Positions 42,669 through 52,069 of a stretch of 64,000 nucleotides of DNA are shown here, piece by piece (positions within the stretch are counted from its first letter, which is position 1; every line of letters begins with the position of its first letter). The notes below the pieces were generated by a model. The model worked only from the letters and a program-made list of their open reading frames with translations, did not search any database and was not told where the DNA came from. The translations under genes were made by a program, and so were the position numbers. This stretch comes from Marispirochaeta sp. (GTDB lineage Bacteria > Spirochaetota > Spirochaetia > JC444 > Marispirochaetaceae), in the NCBI RefSeq assembly GCF_963668165.1, contig NZ_OY764209.1, positions 682,001 through 746,000 of the forward strand, read 5' to 3'.

Positions 42669-44960
42669 TTATGCCTTCCCGCTTCGCAGCCTCCGTGCAG
42701 CCGCAACCATGTTGGTCAGAGAGGGAATAACCTCCTCCCACCGGCGGGTTTTCAGGCCGCAGTCCGGATTGACCCACAGCCGTTCCTCCGGGATCCGCCG
42801 GGCGGCCTGCTTCATCAATGCCACCATGTGATCCTCCCCGGGGATGTTGGGAGAATGAATATCATAGACCCCGGGGCCTATCCCGTTTGGATAGTTGAAA
42901 CGGTCGAAGACGTCGAGGAGCTCCATGTCTGAACGGGATGTCTCGATGGTGATTACGTCGGCATCCATATCGGCAATGGCGGCAATAATATCGTTGAATT
43001 CCGAGTAACACATATGGGTATGGACCTGGGTTTCATCAGCGACCCCGTTTGCGGTAATCCGGAAGCATTCAACCGCCCAGTCCAGATACTCCTGCCACTC
43101 TGATCTGCGCAGGGGGAGCCCTTCCCGCAGAGCCGCTTCGTCGATCTGAATTATCCGTATACCGGCTTTCTCCAGGTCCAGCACTTCTTTACGGATAGCA
43201 AGGGCAAGCTGCCGGCAGGTTTCCGAGCGTGGCTGGTCGTCCCGCACAAAAGACCAGTTAAGAATAGTCACCGGACCTGTCAGCATGCCTTTCATGGGCT
43301 TATCAGTAAGTGACTGGGCGTAGGTGATCCAGTCCACCGTCATGGCTATCGGGCGACTGATATCTCCGAACAGAATCGGCGGTTTAACGCAGCGTGACCC
43401 ATAGGACTGTACCCAGCCGAAATCGCTGAAGGCGTAGCCTTCAAGCTGTTCGCCGAAATACTCCACCATGTCGTTACGCTCCGCCTCACCGTGAACGAGA
43501 ACATCCAGACCCAGGGCCTCCTGTTCATGGACACAGCGGGCGATCTCGCGTCGAATCGCATCGGTGTATTCGGTCCGGTTTATCTTCCCGGTTCTGAACT
43601 GCCGGCGAACCCGGCGAATTTCAGCTGTCTGGGGATAGGATCCGATGGTGGTGGTTGGAAATTTCGGCAGCTTCATCAACGGGGCCTGGACCGCCGCCCT
43701 TACAGGGTAGGAACTTTTACGGCAGCCCATCTCCGAACTTATACCCGCCAGGGCCTCGCGTACCGCAGGATTCCTGACCCGGGGAGAGTTCTGCCGGACG
43801 TTCACAGCTTCCCGGTTTGAATCCAGTTCATCCCTGACCGCATCCCGCCCCAGGTTGAGGGCCGCAGCCAGGAGGGAGAGTTCTTCCAGCTTCTGCCGGG
43901 CGAAGGCAAGCCAGGATCTGATCTCCCCGTCAAGCGTCTCTTCCCTTTCGAGGTCTGCCGGCACATGCAGCAGCGAACAGGACGGTGCTATCCACAGGCG
44001 ATCGCCGAGATGTTCGGCAAGAGGTTCAAGCCAGTCCAGCACAGTATTCAGGTCGGTCTTCCAGATATTGCGGCCGTTGATCACACCCAGGGAGAGTACC
44101 CGGTCAGAAGGAAGTATATGAAGCAGGGGCTCTATGTCGTCACGTCCGTTGACCGTATCCAGATGCAGTCCCGCAACCGGAAGTTCCGCAGCCAGCTCAC
44201 GGTTTTCCCCCAGCCTGCCGAAATAGCTTGTCAGCAGCAGTTTTACCGGAGAATCCTTCAGTCCGTCATAGGCTCTGCGGAAGGCATCCTGCCATTCAGC
44301 ATCGAGCTCGGTAACGAGCACCGGTTCATCGACCTGCACCCATTCGATCCCCTCTCCTGCAAGCAGCTCCAGCAGCTCCGCATAAACCGGGACAATACCG
44401 GAGAGAAGGTCGAGTTTATCAGACCCGTCCTTTGTTTTTCCCAGAGAAAGATAGCTAAGGGGCCCAGTAATTACCGGTTTGGCAGTAATCCCCAGGGACT
44501 TCACCTCCGCCAGTTCCTGTAACAGCCGGGAAGCATCCAGTGTAAAGCCGGTATCAGCGCTAAACTCCGGGACTATGTAGTGGTAGTTGGTATCGAACCA
44601 CTTGGTCATTTCACCGGCATCGATCCCGGAGCATCCGGCTTTCTCATCCGCAGCCGGAGCTGAACGTCCCCGGGCCACGCGAAAACAGGTATCCAGCATA
44701 TCGCCGCTGTAGGTCTTTACCCTCTCGGGAATATTTCCCAGGGTAAAACTCATATCAAGGATCTGATCATAAAAGGAAAAATCACCCAGGGGAATCAGGT
44801 CAAGACCCGACTGATCCCGCCAGTGCCGTCGCCGCAGTTCCGCACCCAGTGTTTTCAGCTCCTTCAGGGAGGATTTCCCCTTCCAGTACGCTTCCAGACC
44901 AATTTTGAGTTCCCGCCCTGCACCGATACGGGGATACCCGAGATTATGTTTTTTTACCAT
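42669..44960 (-). CDS. metE: Cobalamin-independent methionine synthase MetE
   Basis: A full-length (763 residues) MetE that transfers methyl from methyltetrahydropteroyl-triglutamate to homocysteine. It starts with the usual [13 protein letters not shown] and has both barrels. The C-terminal zinc site is intact: THMCY (His and Cys), DADVITIET (Glu) and NPDCGLKTR (Cys), as are [11 protein letters not shown] and [13 protein letters not shown]. It diverges from a MetR-type regulator, which normally activates metE with homocysteine. No riboswitch is seen upstream. A second, deleted copy lies at 57810-59672. Confidence 0.97.
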   Translation of the reverse strand: MVKKHNLGYPRIGAGRELKIGLEAYWKGKSSLKELKTLGAELRRRHWRDQSGLDLIPLGDFSFYDQILDMSFTLGNIPERVKTYSGDMLDTCFRVARGRSAPAADEKAGCSGIDAGEMTKWFDTNYHYIVPEFSADTGFTLDASRLLQELAEVKSLGITAKPVITGPLSYLSLGKTKDGSDKLDLLSGIVPVYAELLELLAGEGIEWVQVDEPVLVTELDAEWQDAFRRAYDGLKDSPVKLLLTSYFGRLGENRELAAELPVAGLHLDTVNGRDDIEPLLHILPSDRVLSLGVINGRNIWKTDLNTVLDWLEPLAEHLGDRLWIAPSCSLLHVPADLEREETLDGEIRSWLAFARQKLEELSLLAAALNLGRDAVRDELDSNREAVNVRQNSPRVRNPAVREALAGISSEMGCRKSSYPVRAAVQAPLMKLPKFPTTTIGSYPQTAEIRRVRRQFRTGKINRTEYTDAIRREIARCVHEQEALGLDVLVHGEAERNDMVEYFGEQLEGYAFSDFGWVQSYGSRCVKPPILFGDISRPIAMTVDWITYAQSLTDKPMKGMLTGPVTILNWSFVRDDQPRSETCRQLALAIRKEVLDLEKAGIRIIQIDEAALREGLPLRRSEWQEYLDWAVECFRITANGVADETQVHTHMCYSEFNDIIAAIADMDADVITIETSRSDMELLDVFDRFNYPNGIGPGVYDIHSPNIPGEDHMVALMKQAARRIPEERLWVNPDCGLKTRRWEEVIPSLTNMVAAARRLRSGKA

Positions 44961-45073
44961 AACAACTCCTGTGCCCGATTATTCATGCAGGGAGTATACT
45001 GGCTTATCATCCATGAAGTAAAATGATATATATTCAGTTATACATGCATTCTATTCATATTAAGGAGAACACT

Positions 45074-45967
45074 ATGGCCGCCATACTCGAACGGATTCAC
45101 CTCGAGATTTTGCGGGCCGTCCACATCCACGGCTCCCTCACGGCTGCCGCCGGGAAAATGAATCTTACCCAGTCGGCCCTCAGCCACAGCATCCTCAAAC
45201 TTGAAGATCAGCTGGGTCTTCAGGTATGGCGCCGGGAAGGACGCCGCCTGTATCCGACCCAGGCTGGGGAGTACCTGCTGAGACTTGCCAACCGCCTTCT
45301 GCCCCAGTTTGAACATGCCGAGGAACGCTTTGCACAGTATGCCCGGGGGGAACGGGGCACCCTGCGCATCGGCATAGAATGTCATCCCTGCTACCAGTGG
45401 CTTTTAAAAATCGCCGCTCCCTATCTCGCGACATGGCCTTCGGTGGATCTGGATGTCAAACAGAAGTTTCTCTTCGGCGGTATCGGCGCCCTGTTCAGTT
45501 ACGATATCGATCTGCTGGTCACCCCCGACCCGCTGTACAAAAAGGGACTGCTCTTTGAACCGGTCTTCGATTACGAGCAGGTTCTGGTGGTGGGACCAGA
45601 CCATCCATTGGTCACTGCTGCTCATGTTGAGCCGGTACAGCTCTCCCTGGAAACACTGATAACCTACCCGGTTGATGTGGAGCGTCTGGATATCTTTACA
45701 CGCTTTCTGACCCCTGCCGGAATCAGTCCCAGGCGGCACAAACTGATTGAAACGACGGAGATAATGCTGCAGATGGTCGCAAGCGGCCGGGGTGTGGCAG
45801 CCCTGCCCCGCTGGCTGGTGGAAGAGAATGCCGGGAAATTCCCCGTTTTTCCGGTACGTCTTGGAAAGTCCGGAGTCGATAAGCAGCTTTTTATCGGCAT
45901 ACGAGAGACTGACGCCGATATCGATTATGTGGAAGCCTTTCTGGAGCAGGCTCGCAGGCAGCAGTAA
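45074..45967 (+). CDS. metR: LysR-family regulator, MetR type
   Basis: A 297-residue LysR regulator: N-terminal helix-turn-helix (residues about 5-62, GSLTAAAGKMNLTQSALSHSI) and a C-terminal substrate domain with GIECHPCYQWLL, characteristic of MetR. MetR binds homocysteine and activates metE. The ATG at 45074 is chosen for its AAGGAG; an in-frame start at 45023 has none. The gene is divergent from metE across a 113-bp AT-rich gap, the usual MetR arrangement. An exact TGAA-N5-TTCA box is not visible, only a looser TTCATG ... CATGAA. Confidence 0.9.
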   Translation: MAAILERIHLEILRAVHIHGSLTAAAGKMNLTQSALSHSILKLEDQLGLQVWRREGRRLYPTQAGEYLLRLANRLLPQFEHAEERFAQYARGERGTLRIGIECHPCYQWLLKIAAPYLATWPSVDLDVKQKFLFGGIGALFSYDIDLLVTPDPLYKKGLLFEPVFDYEQVLVVGPDHPLVTAAHVEPVQLSLETLITYPVDVERLDIFTRFLTPAGISPRRHKLIETTEIMLQMVASGRGVAALPRWLVEENAGKFPVFPVRLGKSGVDKQLFIGIRETDADIDYVEAFLEQARRQQ

Positions 45968-45974
45968 GAACCGA

Positions 45975-47201
45975 TCAGGATACGTCAGGAACGCTGTATT
46001 CAATCCCCAGCTGACTGCAGAGCTCCCGCAGGAAAAATCCCACATCGCTGACGACGCCGATTGCCTGGGCCGATCCCCGGTCGGAAAGTTTTGTAACCAC
46101 CGCCGGATTGATATCCACACAGACTGTTTTTACCCAGGAAGGAGTCATATTTCCCGTTCCGATAGAGTGAAGCATGCTGGAAAGCATCAGCAGCATGTCC
46201 GTCTCTTTTATGATTTCGGCGTACTGACGCTGAGCTTCTATCATATCGTTCACGGTTTCCGGCAGCGGGCCGTCATCCCTGATGGAGCCGGCCAGACAGT
46301 AGGGAATTCCGGACTTAATCACCTGATACATGAGACCTCCCGTCAGATCCCCCGCTTCTATGGCTCCCCGGATTGAACCGTAACCGTAAATACGGTTAAT
46401 GGCCCGCATGTGATGGTTATGTCCTCCGTGGGTGGGTTCCCCGCTTTTCGTATCCACCCCCAGGGAAGTCCCGTAGAAAAAATCCTCCAGATCATGAACC
46501 GCTACGGCATTGCCTCCAAGAAATCCCTGTATGTAGCCTTCCCGGATCATCGCGGCCAGAGCCTCTTTGCCGCCGGTATGGACCACTACAGGTCCGCAGA
46601 CAACAACGGTACGTCCGCCTCTCTCCTTCAAGCGCCTCAGATCTTCCGCTATCCGGGCCGCCGCAACGGCGTAGCTCCGTTCCGAGGAGACATCGTTGGA
46701 CATGAAGGAAAAACTCTCCGTCTTTCCTTCGATCCTGGGGGGATAAACACGAACAGAATCGCTGCCGCAGAGGATTTCATCTCCCTTCTTCAGGTCCCGC
46801 AGCTTGGTACATATCAGCCGGTCTCCGGATCTGACGACAGCCGCGTCCATACGCTGTTCCTCCACAGGTACCCACCGTCCTCCCGTAAACACTTCGCTCC
46901 GGTGATTGGTGGTGGAGTAAAAGCCTTCCGGGGCGTGCCTGTCCCGGTCGACAACATGGAATTCCCCTTCACTGGCGCCCTTCTCAAATACACCGAGAGG
47001 AGTCAGTTTTGACAGAAGCACCTCTTTCAGCTCCGCTCCGGAAATTGAGATCTCTATTCGGGAAGTATTTTCCGGACGTTTTCCAAACTGAAAATTGTCT
47101 ATGGTGTAATCAAATCCTTCCGTTATAATCAGGTTCAGGATTTCCGAAAGGAGGCCATTGTCTATCAGATGGCCTTCGCTGATAATCGTGAGGGGTTCCA
47201 T
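45975..47201 (-). CDS. TIGR00300 family protein (LOR/SDH domain, ornithine cyclodeaminase-like)
   Basis: A 408-residue protein of the TIGR00300 family. The N-terminal half (about 1-110) holds the LOR/SDH-type domain (SEGHLIDNGLLSEIL). The C-terminal half has a nucleotide-binding fold with VVCGPVVVHTGG and NAVAVHDLEDFFYGTSLG, then HGGHNHHMRAINRIYGYG. Archaeal members have been described as ornithine cyclodeaminase, and the domain also forms the C-terminal part of cyanobacterial ArgZ/AgrE, so an amino acid NAD-linked reaction is likely. It lies downstream of the sugar-type ABC operon but may be separate. Confidence 0.75.
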   Translation of the reverse strand: MEPLTIISEGHLIDNGLLSEILNLIITEGFDYTIDNFQFGKRPENTSRIEISISGAELKEVLLSKLTPLGVFEKGASEGEFHVVDRDRHAPEGFYSTTNHRSEVFTGGRWVPVEEQRMDAAVVRSGDRLICTKLRDLKKGDEILCGSDSVRVYPPRIEGKTESFSFMSNDVSSERSYAVAAARIAEDLRRLKERGGRTVVVCGPVVVHTGGKEALAAMIREGYIQGFLGGNAVAVHDLEDFFYGTSLGVDTKSGEPTHGGHNHHMRAINRIYGYGSIRGAIEAGDLTGGLMYQVIKSGIPYCLAGSIRDDGPLPETVNDMIEAQRQYAEIIKETDMLLMLSSMLHSIGTGNMTPSWVKTVCVDINPAVVTKLSDRGSAQAIGVVSDVGFFLRELCSQLGIEYSVPDVS

Positions 47202-47390
47202 TCAGTTCCTCCAGGCTGCAGTTTACATAAAACAACCCGGATAGTCCAATAAATCACATGGGCTCCTCCGGGCCTGGATTCTCACACCCGGAACCCGGTC
47301 AGGGGACATGCACCTGCCTGCGGTGATCCCGGGGATTCAGGCCGACGATTCAGTAAGTGACTCCCGGCTCAGGAAAGAGCGGTCCGCCTC
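47202..47390 (-). promoter_or_regulatory. GC-rich non-coding gap upstream of the TIGR00300 gene
   Basis: This 189-bp gap has no gene. On the minus strand it has several GC-rich inverted segments (CCCGGG, CCGGGTTCCGGG, GGCCCGGAGG) and then TCCGGGTTGTTTTA, so it could fold into a structured leader or terminator between the cupin and TIGR00300 genes. No known riboswitch core could be matched by eye. Confidence 0.25.
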
Positions 47391-47759
47391 TTACTCATCC
47401 TGACGATGGGCTGCCTCCGGCGAGAAGGCTGGAAAACAGACCGAAACATACTCCGTCTCTTCGCTGAAGGGATTGGCGTAACGCACCAGGGCCCCGGCAT
47501 TAACCTTGATGGACTCTCCGGCGGAGAGTACCATCCGTTCTCCGTTGACGGTGACCTCCTTTTTTCCCCGCAGGACCAGGGTGTACTCATCAAAATCGGG
47601 CTTCTGAGGAGCTTCGCTCCAGCCGGCGGGAGCCACCATGCGGGCAATGCTCAGGGCCTCTTCCCCGAAGGAGGTCCTGCCGAAATGTTCTTCGATCAGT
47701 TTACCGTCGTTCGTCGGGACAATGAACGGTGCGGTCTGCCTGTAATAACTGGAATGCAT
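47391..47759 (-). CDS. Small cupin protein (EutQ-like)
   Basis: A 122-residue single-domain cupin. The two cupin motifs are seen as DFDEYTLVLRGKKEVTVNG and LSAGESIKVNAGALVRYANP; the metal-binding His of motif 1 is not obvious, so it may be a metal-free binding cupin. The ATG at 47759 has AAGGAG upstream. It lies 99 bp downstream of the UroD-like gene in the same direction and so probably belongs to the sugar-type operon. Proteins of this kind may be sugar epimerases or ligand binders; function not assigned. Confidence 0.75.
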   Translation of the reverse strand: MHSSYYRQTAPFIVPTNDGKLIEEHFGRTSFGEEALSIARMVAPAGWSEAPQKPDFDEYTLVLRGKKEVTVNGERMVLSAGESIKVNAGALVRYANPFSEETEYVSVCFPAFSPEAAHRQDE

Positions 47760-47858
47760 ATTATCTCCTTCTGCCTCTTTCTGCGGCATTCGACAAGAGT
47801 GTCACTCCATGTAATGTACTATAGAAGAGATACCGGGAAAAGTTTCATTCCGGCATGA

Positions 47859-49124
47859 TTATACGAATCCCCGCTCCCTGTTGAACCGGTGTACGGTATC
47901 GATCATTCGTACAAAATTCTCAACCGGGGTTCGTGCCTGAACGTTGTGGATGGTGTTGAAGACGAATCCGCCGCCTTTCGACAGAATACTGCATCTCTCA
48001 TAGACCTGCCGCTCCACGTCATCCGGCGTGCCGAAGGGCAGGACATGCTGGGTATCCACCCCTCCCCCCCAGAATACAATCCGACGACCATATGTCTGTT
48101 TGATAAACTGCGGGTCCATTCCCGCAGCCGAAAACTGCAGGGGATTCAGAATATCGAATCCGGCATCTATGAAAAGAGCCATAAAAGGCTCGACGCTGCC
48201 GCATGAGTGCTTAAAGCTCTTCCACTTTGTATTGGCATGAACCCAGTCATTGATTTTTTTGTAATAGAGCATATACAGGTCAGTGAACAGCTGCGGCGCG
48301 CAGAAGGGGCCATTCTGGGTTCCAAAATCAGTTCCGCAGATATAGGCCGCACCAACGACATCGCCGACAATTTCATGAATCTTTTTCAGGTTTACCAGCG
48401 CAATTTCGGTCTGCTTCTCAAAAACCTGGTGCAGATAATCCTGACGCATGGCCGTCGAGACATACCACTCGGTAACATCCCGGATTCCTCTGGGCGCCTT
48501 AAGCGCAGGGGCCGGGACACAGGCAATGTCACCTATGGCGGTCCCGCCGAAATTGGCGACCACGTAGCGTCCGGAATTCCGTATCCGCTCCGATTCCAAC
48601 CTCAGGTATTCAAGTACATCTTCACCCACCGGGCCGAACTCTTCCAGATTATCTTCGGGGTCCAGGGCGTCGTCATCTATCGGGGGCTGTCGGGTGATCG
48701 AATCGAAAAAGAAGCCCCCCGCCGGCATAACGGCACTGGGAGGAACAGCAGTGTCCCCCTCCGGATACATGAAGATCGCACCGGAAGCATCGCCGGTTAC
48801 GTTGAACTCTCCGGGAACAAGCAGCTCCTGCCCCCAAGGGGCGCGCCATTCCTTCCAGTCGCCCATTTTAAATCCATAAAATGTATAGGGGTTCCAGAGT
48901 ATCTCCGAATCGACACCGAGGACCTCCTTTAAATCATCATCCAGAAGCCCGAGCATCTGATACGGCTCATGGACCTTGACGGGCCTTTTCTCCAATCCAT
49001 AGTAGTCACGGACAGCCTCGATAATAGTGACATGAATTCCCGTTGTAGGCATTCCGCCGAAATCAACAGGGACGGGACCATCTTTATATTCGAGAGCTGT
49101 ACGTACGCGGGTGTTTCCATTCAT
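47859..49124 (-). CDS. Uroporphyrinogen decarboxylase (UroD/MtaA)-family protein
   Basis: A 421-residue UroD-superfamily protein of a subgroup found in carbohydrate operons rather than haem synthesis. Features include GGMPTTGIHVTI near the start, a possible HxC-type metal site in FKHSCGSVEPF, DILNPLQFSAAGMDP and FWGGGVDTQHVLPFGTP. The HSCG element resembles the zinc-binding part of MtaA/CmuA methyltransferases. It lies 9 bp after the enolase-superfamily gene in an ABC importer operon, so it probably acts on the imported compound, perhaps as a demethylase or decarboxylase. Substrate unknown. Confidence 0.85.
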   Translation of the reverse strand: MNGNTRVRTALEYKDGPVPVDFGGMPTTGIHVTIIEAVRDYYGLEKRPVKVHEPYQMLGLLDDDLKEVLGVDSEILWNPYTFYGFKMGDWKEWRAPWGQELLVPGEFNVTGDASGAIFMYPEGDTAVPPSAVMPAGGFFFDSITRQPPIDDDALDPEDNLEEFGPVGEDVLEYLRLESERIRNSGRYVVANFGGTAIGDIACVPAPALKAPRGIRDVTEWYVSTAMRQDYLHQVFEKQTEIALVNLKKIHEIVGDVVGAAYICGTDFGTQNGPFCAPQLFTDLYMLYYKKINDWVHANTKWKSFKHSCGSVEPFMALFIDAGFDILNPLQFSAAGMDPQFIKQTYGRRIVFWGGGVDTQHVLPFGTPDDVERQVYERCSILSKGGGFVFNTIHNVQARTPVENFVRMIDTVHRFNRERGFV

Positions 49125-49133
49125 AGTTTCCCC

Positions 49134-50300
49134 CTACCGGTCCCCTTCCGCTTCTCCTTCGGCGACAACATACAGGCCCGCGCCGATACGTCTCCCGGGC
49201 ATCATGAACCGGTTACGGGGGGCGTTCCTGCTCAATTCGTCAAGTTTCTCCATATCCACCTCTATTCCAAGACCGGGCCGGTCGCTCAAAACAAGCATCC
49301 CATCTTCGATTTCCGTGCCCGTGGAAAAACAGGCGGTGCGCCCGGCGCCGACATATTCCATTGCCATGTGGTTCGGAATCGCCGCGGCCAGATGTCCCAG
49401 AAAACTTCCGGGTGAGTTCATCATGCAGACCGGTGTATCCAGAGCGTATGCCGTGTCGGCAACGATCAATGCTCCGGTAATCCCGCCGCTCCACCAGCCT
49501 ATCTCAACGATATCGACAGCTTCGTTGAGAAACAGCGGAGTGAACTCGCTGACATCATACAGGTTTTCTCCGGTTGCAACGGCACAGTTGACCGCCGAGG
49601 AAACCTTCCGCAGACCGCGGTAATCCCAGCGCCTGGCAGGCTCCTCTAACCAGGAAAGGTTTACGGTGCTTTCGATTTCCCGGACACGGCTGATTGCCTC
49701 ATTGGGGGCCCAGTACTCGTTCGCGTCAATCCCGATAATCGGATTTCTACTGACCCTTGCCAGCTCATCCTTCATAATGCCTATTCGCCGCAAATCCCGT
49801 TCACGGTCGAGACCGACCTTCAGTTTTCCTCCCGAAATTTTCAAACCTGCTATACCGCGGTAGTACTCACGGAGTTCATCATCGCTCAGGCCGTAGCCGA
49901 TGTCGCTGCCGTACAGCTTGACTTTCCGCTCCCGCGCTCCCAGGGTCTTCCACAGAGGCTCGCTGTTCATCTTTGCCTTCAGGTCCCACAGGGCGGTATC
50001 TATGGTGGCCATGGCTTCTCCGGCAACACCCCTGGTTCCGCGCTTGAAGAGATAGTCATTCATCTTCTGCCATATACCCTTCACTCCCGCAGGGTCTTCG
50101 CCGATGACTATCGGTTTTATGGCCTGGATGTATGCTTCCGAGTTAGGGTTGCCGATCGTTATGCCAGTAAGCTCTGAATCAGTCTCCACAAAGACCGCGG
50201 TCAGGGCCCAGGCACTGTTTCCGGCCGGGAAATTACAGTCCGAGAGAGCTCTTGTTGTTGTGTAATAAAAAGTTCTGGTTTTGATATCCGTTATTTTCAC
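49134..50300 (-). CDS. Enolase-superfamily sugar-acid dehydratase (mandelate racemase/MLE type)
   Basis: A 388-residue mandelate racemase/muconate lactonizing enzyme family protein. The capping domain is N-terminal. In the barrel, KLKVG supplies the Kx K base, and the metal ligands are Asp in IGIDANEYW, Glu in SWLEEP and Glu in ATGENL; a late His in PNHMAMEYV may be the second base. Such enzymes dehydrate sugar acids (gluconate, galactarate, fuconate and others). It sits in an operon with a CUT1 sugar importer and a UroD-like protein, so it probably acts on the imported sugar acid. Exact substrate unknown. Confidence 0.88.
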   Translation of the reverse strand: MKITDIKTRTFYYTTTRALSDCNFPAGNSAWALTAVFVETDSELTGITIGNPNSEAYIQAIKPIVIGEDPAGVKGIWQKMNDYLFKRGTRGVAGEAMATIDTALWDLKAKMNSEPLWKTLGARERKVKLYGSDIGYGLSDDELREYYRGIAGLKISGGKLKVGLDRERDLRRIGIMKDELARVSRNPIIGIDANEYWAPNEAISRVREIESTVNLSWLEEPARRWDYRGLRKVSSAVNCAVATGENLYDVSEFTPLFLNEAVDIVEIGWWSGGITGALIVADTAYALDTPVCMMNSPGSFLGHLAAAIPNHMAMEYVGAGRTACFSTGTEIEDGMLVLSDRPGLGIEVDMEKLDELSRNAPRNRFMMPGRRIGAGLYVVAEGEAEGDR

Positions 50301-50320
50301 CGGGTCCGCCTTGTCTCGAA

Positions 50321-51160
50321 TTATCCTTTCACTGCCCCTGCAGTGAGCCCTTTAACCATATGCTTCTGAATAAAGCTGAACATAATAATTACGGGAATTG
50401 AGCTGAAGATTCCTCCTGCCGTAAGCAGGCCCCAGCTTAAGGTGTACTGCCCTATAAGGGTCTGTATGCCTACCGGGAGCGTCCTGGTATCCGCGCTCTG
50501 AATGAAGGTCAGGGCAAACAGGAATTCATTCCATGAGTAAATAAAGATATAGATAAAAGTTGCAATCAGTCCGGGCCTTGCCGCCGGAAGAATGACTGAA
50601 ATATAGGCCCGGAACCGTGAACATCCGTCCACCATGGCCGCTTCCTCCAGTTCCTGGGGAATGGAATTGAGATAACCCGTGAGCATCCAGACCGAAAAAG
50701 GTATCGCATACGTCGAGTACGCTATAATAAGAGAAAGATAGCTGTCCAGCAGGTGAAGCTGTCTGAAAATAATAAAAAGAGGAATCAGAAGCAGCACAAC
50801 GGGGAACATATTTAATGTGAGCAGCATCAGCATGACCGACCGACGGCCCTTGAATCTGAAGCGCGAAATTGCATATGCGGCAGTATTGGATAATATCAAA
50901 GAGACCATTGCCGTACTGAGCGAAACAATTATGCTGTTTCTGAAATACTTTCCGAATGAAAGTACACCAAAGAGAGATTTATAATTATCCAGGGTCCAGT
51001 GGACCGGGAGGATCCTCATATTTTTTGTTACAATTTCCGTTTCCGGCTTCAACGAAGTAAGTATCGTCCAGACAAAAGGCGCCAGCAGAAACACAACAAT
51101 GCCTGCCAGGTACAGGGCGGACGCCCATTTCCACACTGTATTAGTAAGTTTCCGGTACAT
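50321..51160 (-). CDS. Sugar ABC transporter permease (MalG/UgpE type)
   Basis: A 279-residue CUT1 permease with six membrane helices and the EAA loop EEAAMVDGCSRFRAYISVILPAARPG. It overlaps the partner permease stop by 1 bp. With the neighbouring permease and binding protein it forms an importer; no dedicated ATPase gene is present in the operon, so a shared MsmK-type ATPase encoded elsewhere is expected. Confidence 0.93.
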   Translation of the reverse strand: MYRKLTNTVWKWASALYLAGIVVFLLAPFVWTILTSLKPETEIVTKNMRILPVHWTLDNYKSLFGVLSFGKYFRNSIIVSLSTAMVSLILSNTAAYAISRFRFKGRRSVMLMLLTLNMFPVVLLLIPLFIIFRQLHLLDSYLSLIIAYSTYAIPFSVWMLTGYLNSIPQELEEAAMVDGCSRFRAYISVILPAARPGLIATFIYIFIYSWNEFLFALTFIQSADTRTLPVGIQTLIGQYTLSWGLLTAGGIFSSIPVIIMFSFIQKHMVKGLTAGAVKG

Positions 51161-52044
51161 TAAACGAGCTCCTGCTTTTTTACCTGCCTGAAATAGAGAA
51201 TGACCACACCGATAAGAAGGGCCGACAACAATATCGCCAGGGTCGATGCGTAGCCGTAATCCAGGGTATTTCTGGCAACCGAGTAGGTATAGAGCGGGAG
51301 AACCAGGGTACTGTATCCCGGACCTCCTTCAGTAAGAAGAAAAATCAGATCGACATAATTGGCTGTCCAGATTACCCGCAGCAGGGTGGTGGTTATAATT
51401 ACCGGCATTATTATCGGGATAATGATTTTCGTAAATTCCTGAATACGTGAAGCACCGTCTATTCTGGCGGCTTCAATCAGTTCATCAGGAACGGCATGCA
51501 GACCCGCAGTCAATGTTACGGCAAAAAAGGGCATCCCCCTCCATACCGTAACAAGGATCACACTGGGAAGAGCCAGATGGGTATTGACCAGCCATGGAAC
51601 ATATTCACGAATTAAACCCATATTTTTTAGGGTAAAATTAATGATTCCATAGTTACCATTGAGCATCCACCGCCACATAAACGCACCAAGAATACCAGGA
51701 ATTACCCATGGAAGAAGCATGAGGGTCTGGATAATCTTGTGTATTCGCTTTCCTTTTCTCAATATGATTGCCAGGAACAGCCCCAGAATAAACTGCATCC
51801 CTACCGAGACGGAAACATAGATAACCGTATTTCTGAGTGAAATCCAGAATACAGGGTCGGTCAACGCCCGAAGGTAGTTTCCGAAACCGATAAAGTTTAT
51901 GTCGTTGGGCCGGGTCAGTTTGTAGCTGAGGAACGACATCGATAATGCCCTCATTGCCGGATAAATGATCACAAGCAGGATCGCCAGGAATGAAGGAAGG
52001 AGAAGCAGATACGGTGTACGTTTATGCGTGATGAATGCTCTCAT
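51160..52044 (-). CDS. Sugar ABC transporter permease (MalF/UgpA type)
   Basis: A 294-residue CUT1 permease with six membrane helices and the EAA loop DELIEAARIDGASRIQEFTKIIIPIIMP. It pairs with the MalG-type permease, which overlaps it by 1 bp. It lies 25 bp after the binding-protein gene. The GAS variant of the EAA loop is typical of sugar importers. Confidence 0.93.
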   Translation of the reverse strand: MRAFITHKRTPYLLLLPSFLAILLVIIYPAMRALSMSFLSYKLTRPNDINFIGFGNYLRALTDPVFWISLRNTVIYVSVSVGMQFILGLFLAIILRKGKRIHKIIQTLMLLPWVIPGILGAFMWRWMLNGNYGIINFTLKNMGLIREYVPWLVNTHLALPSVILVTVWRGMPFFAVTLTAGLHAVPDELIEAARIDGASRIQEFTKIIIPIIMPVIITTTLLRVIWTANYVDLIFLLTEGGPGYSTLVLPLYTYSVARNTLDYGYASTLAILLSALLIGVVILYFRQVKKQELV

Positions 52045-52069
52045 ATCAATCTTAACCTCTGATTAACTG

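Noticed and set aside
44961..45073. MetR box TGAA-N5-TTCA
   Set aside because: No exact match is present between metE and metR; only a loose TTCATG and CATGAA pair was seen.
47369..47647. Minus-strand frame overlapping the cupin gene
   Set aside because: It is Pro/Arg/Ser-rich and out of frame with the cupin, which has a good ribosome site and cupin motifs.
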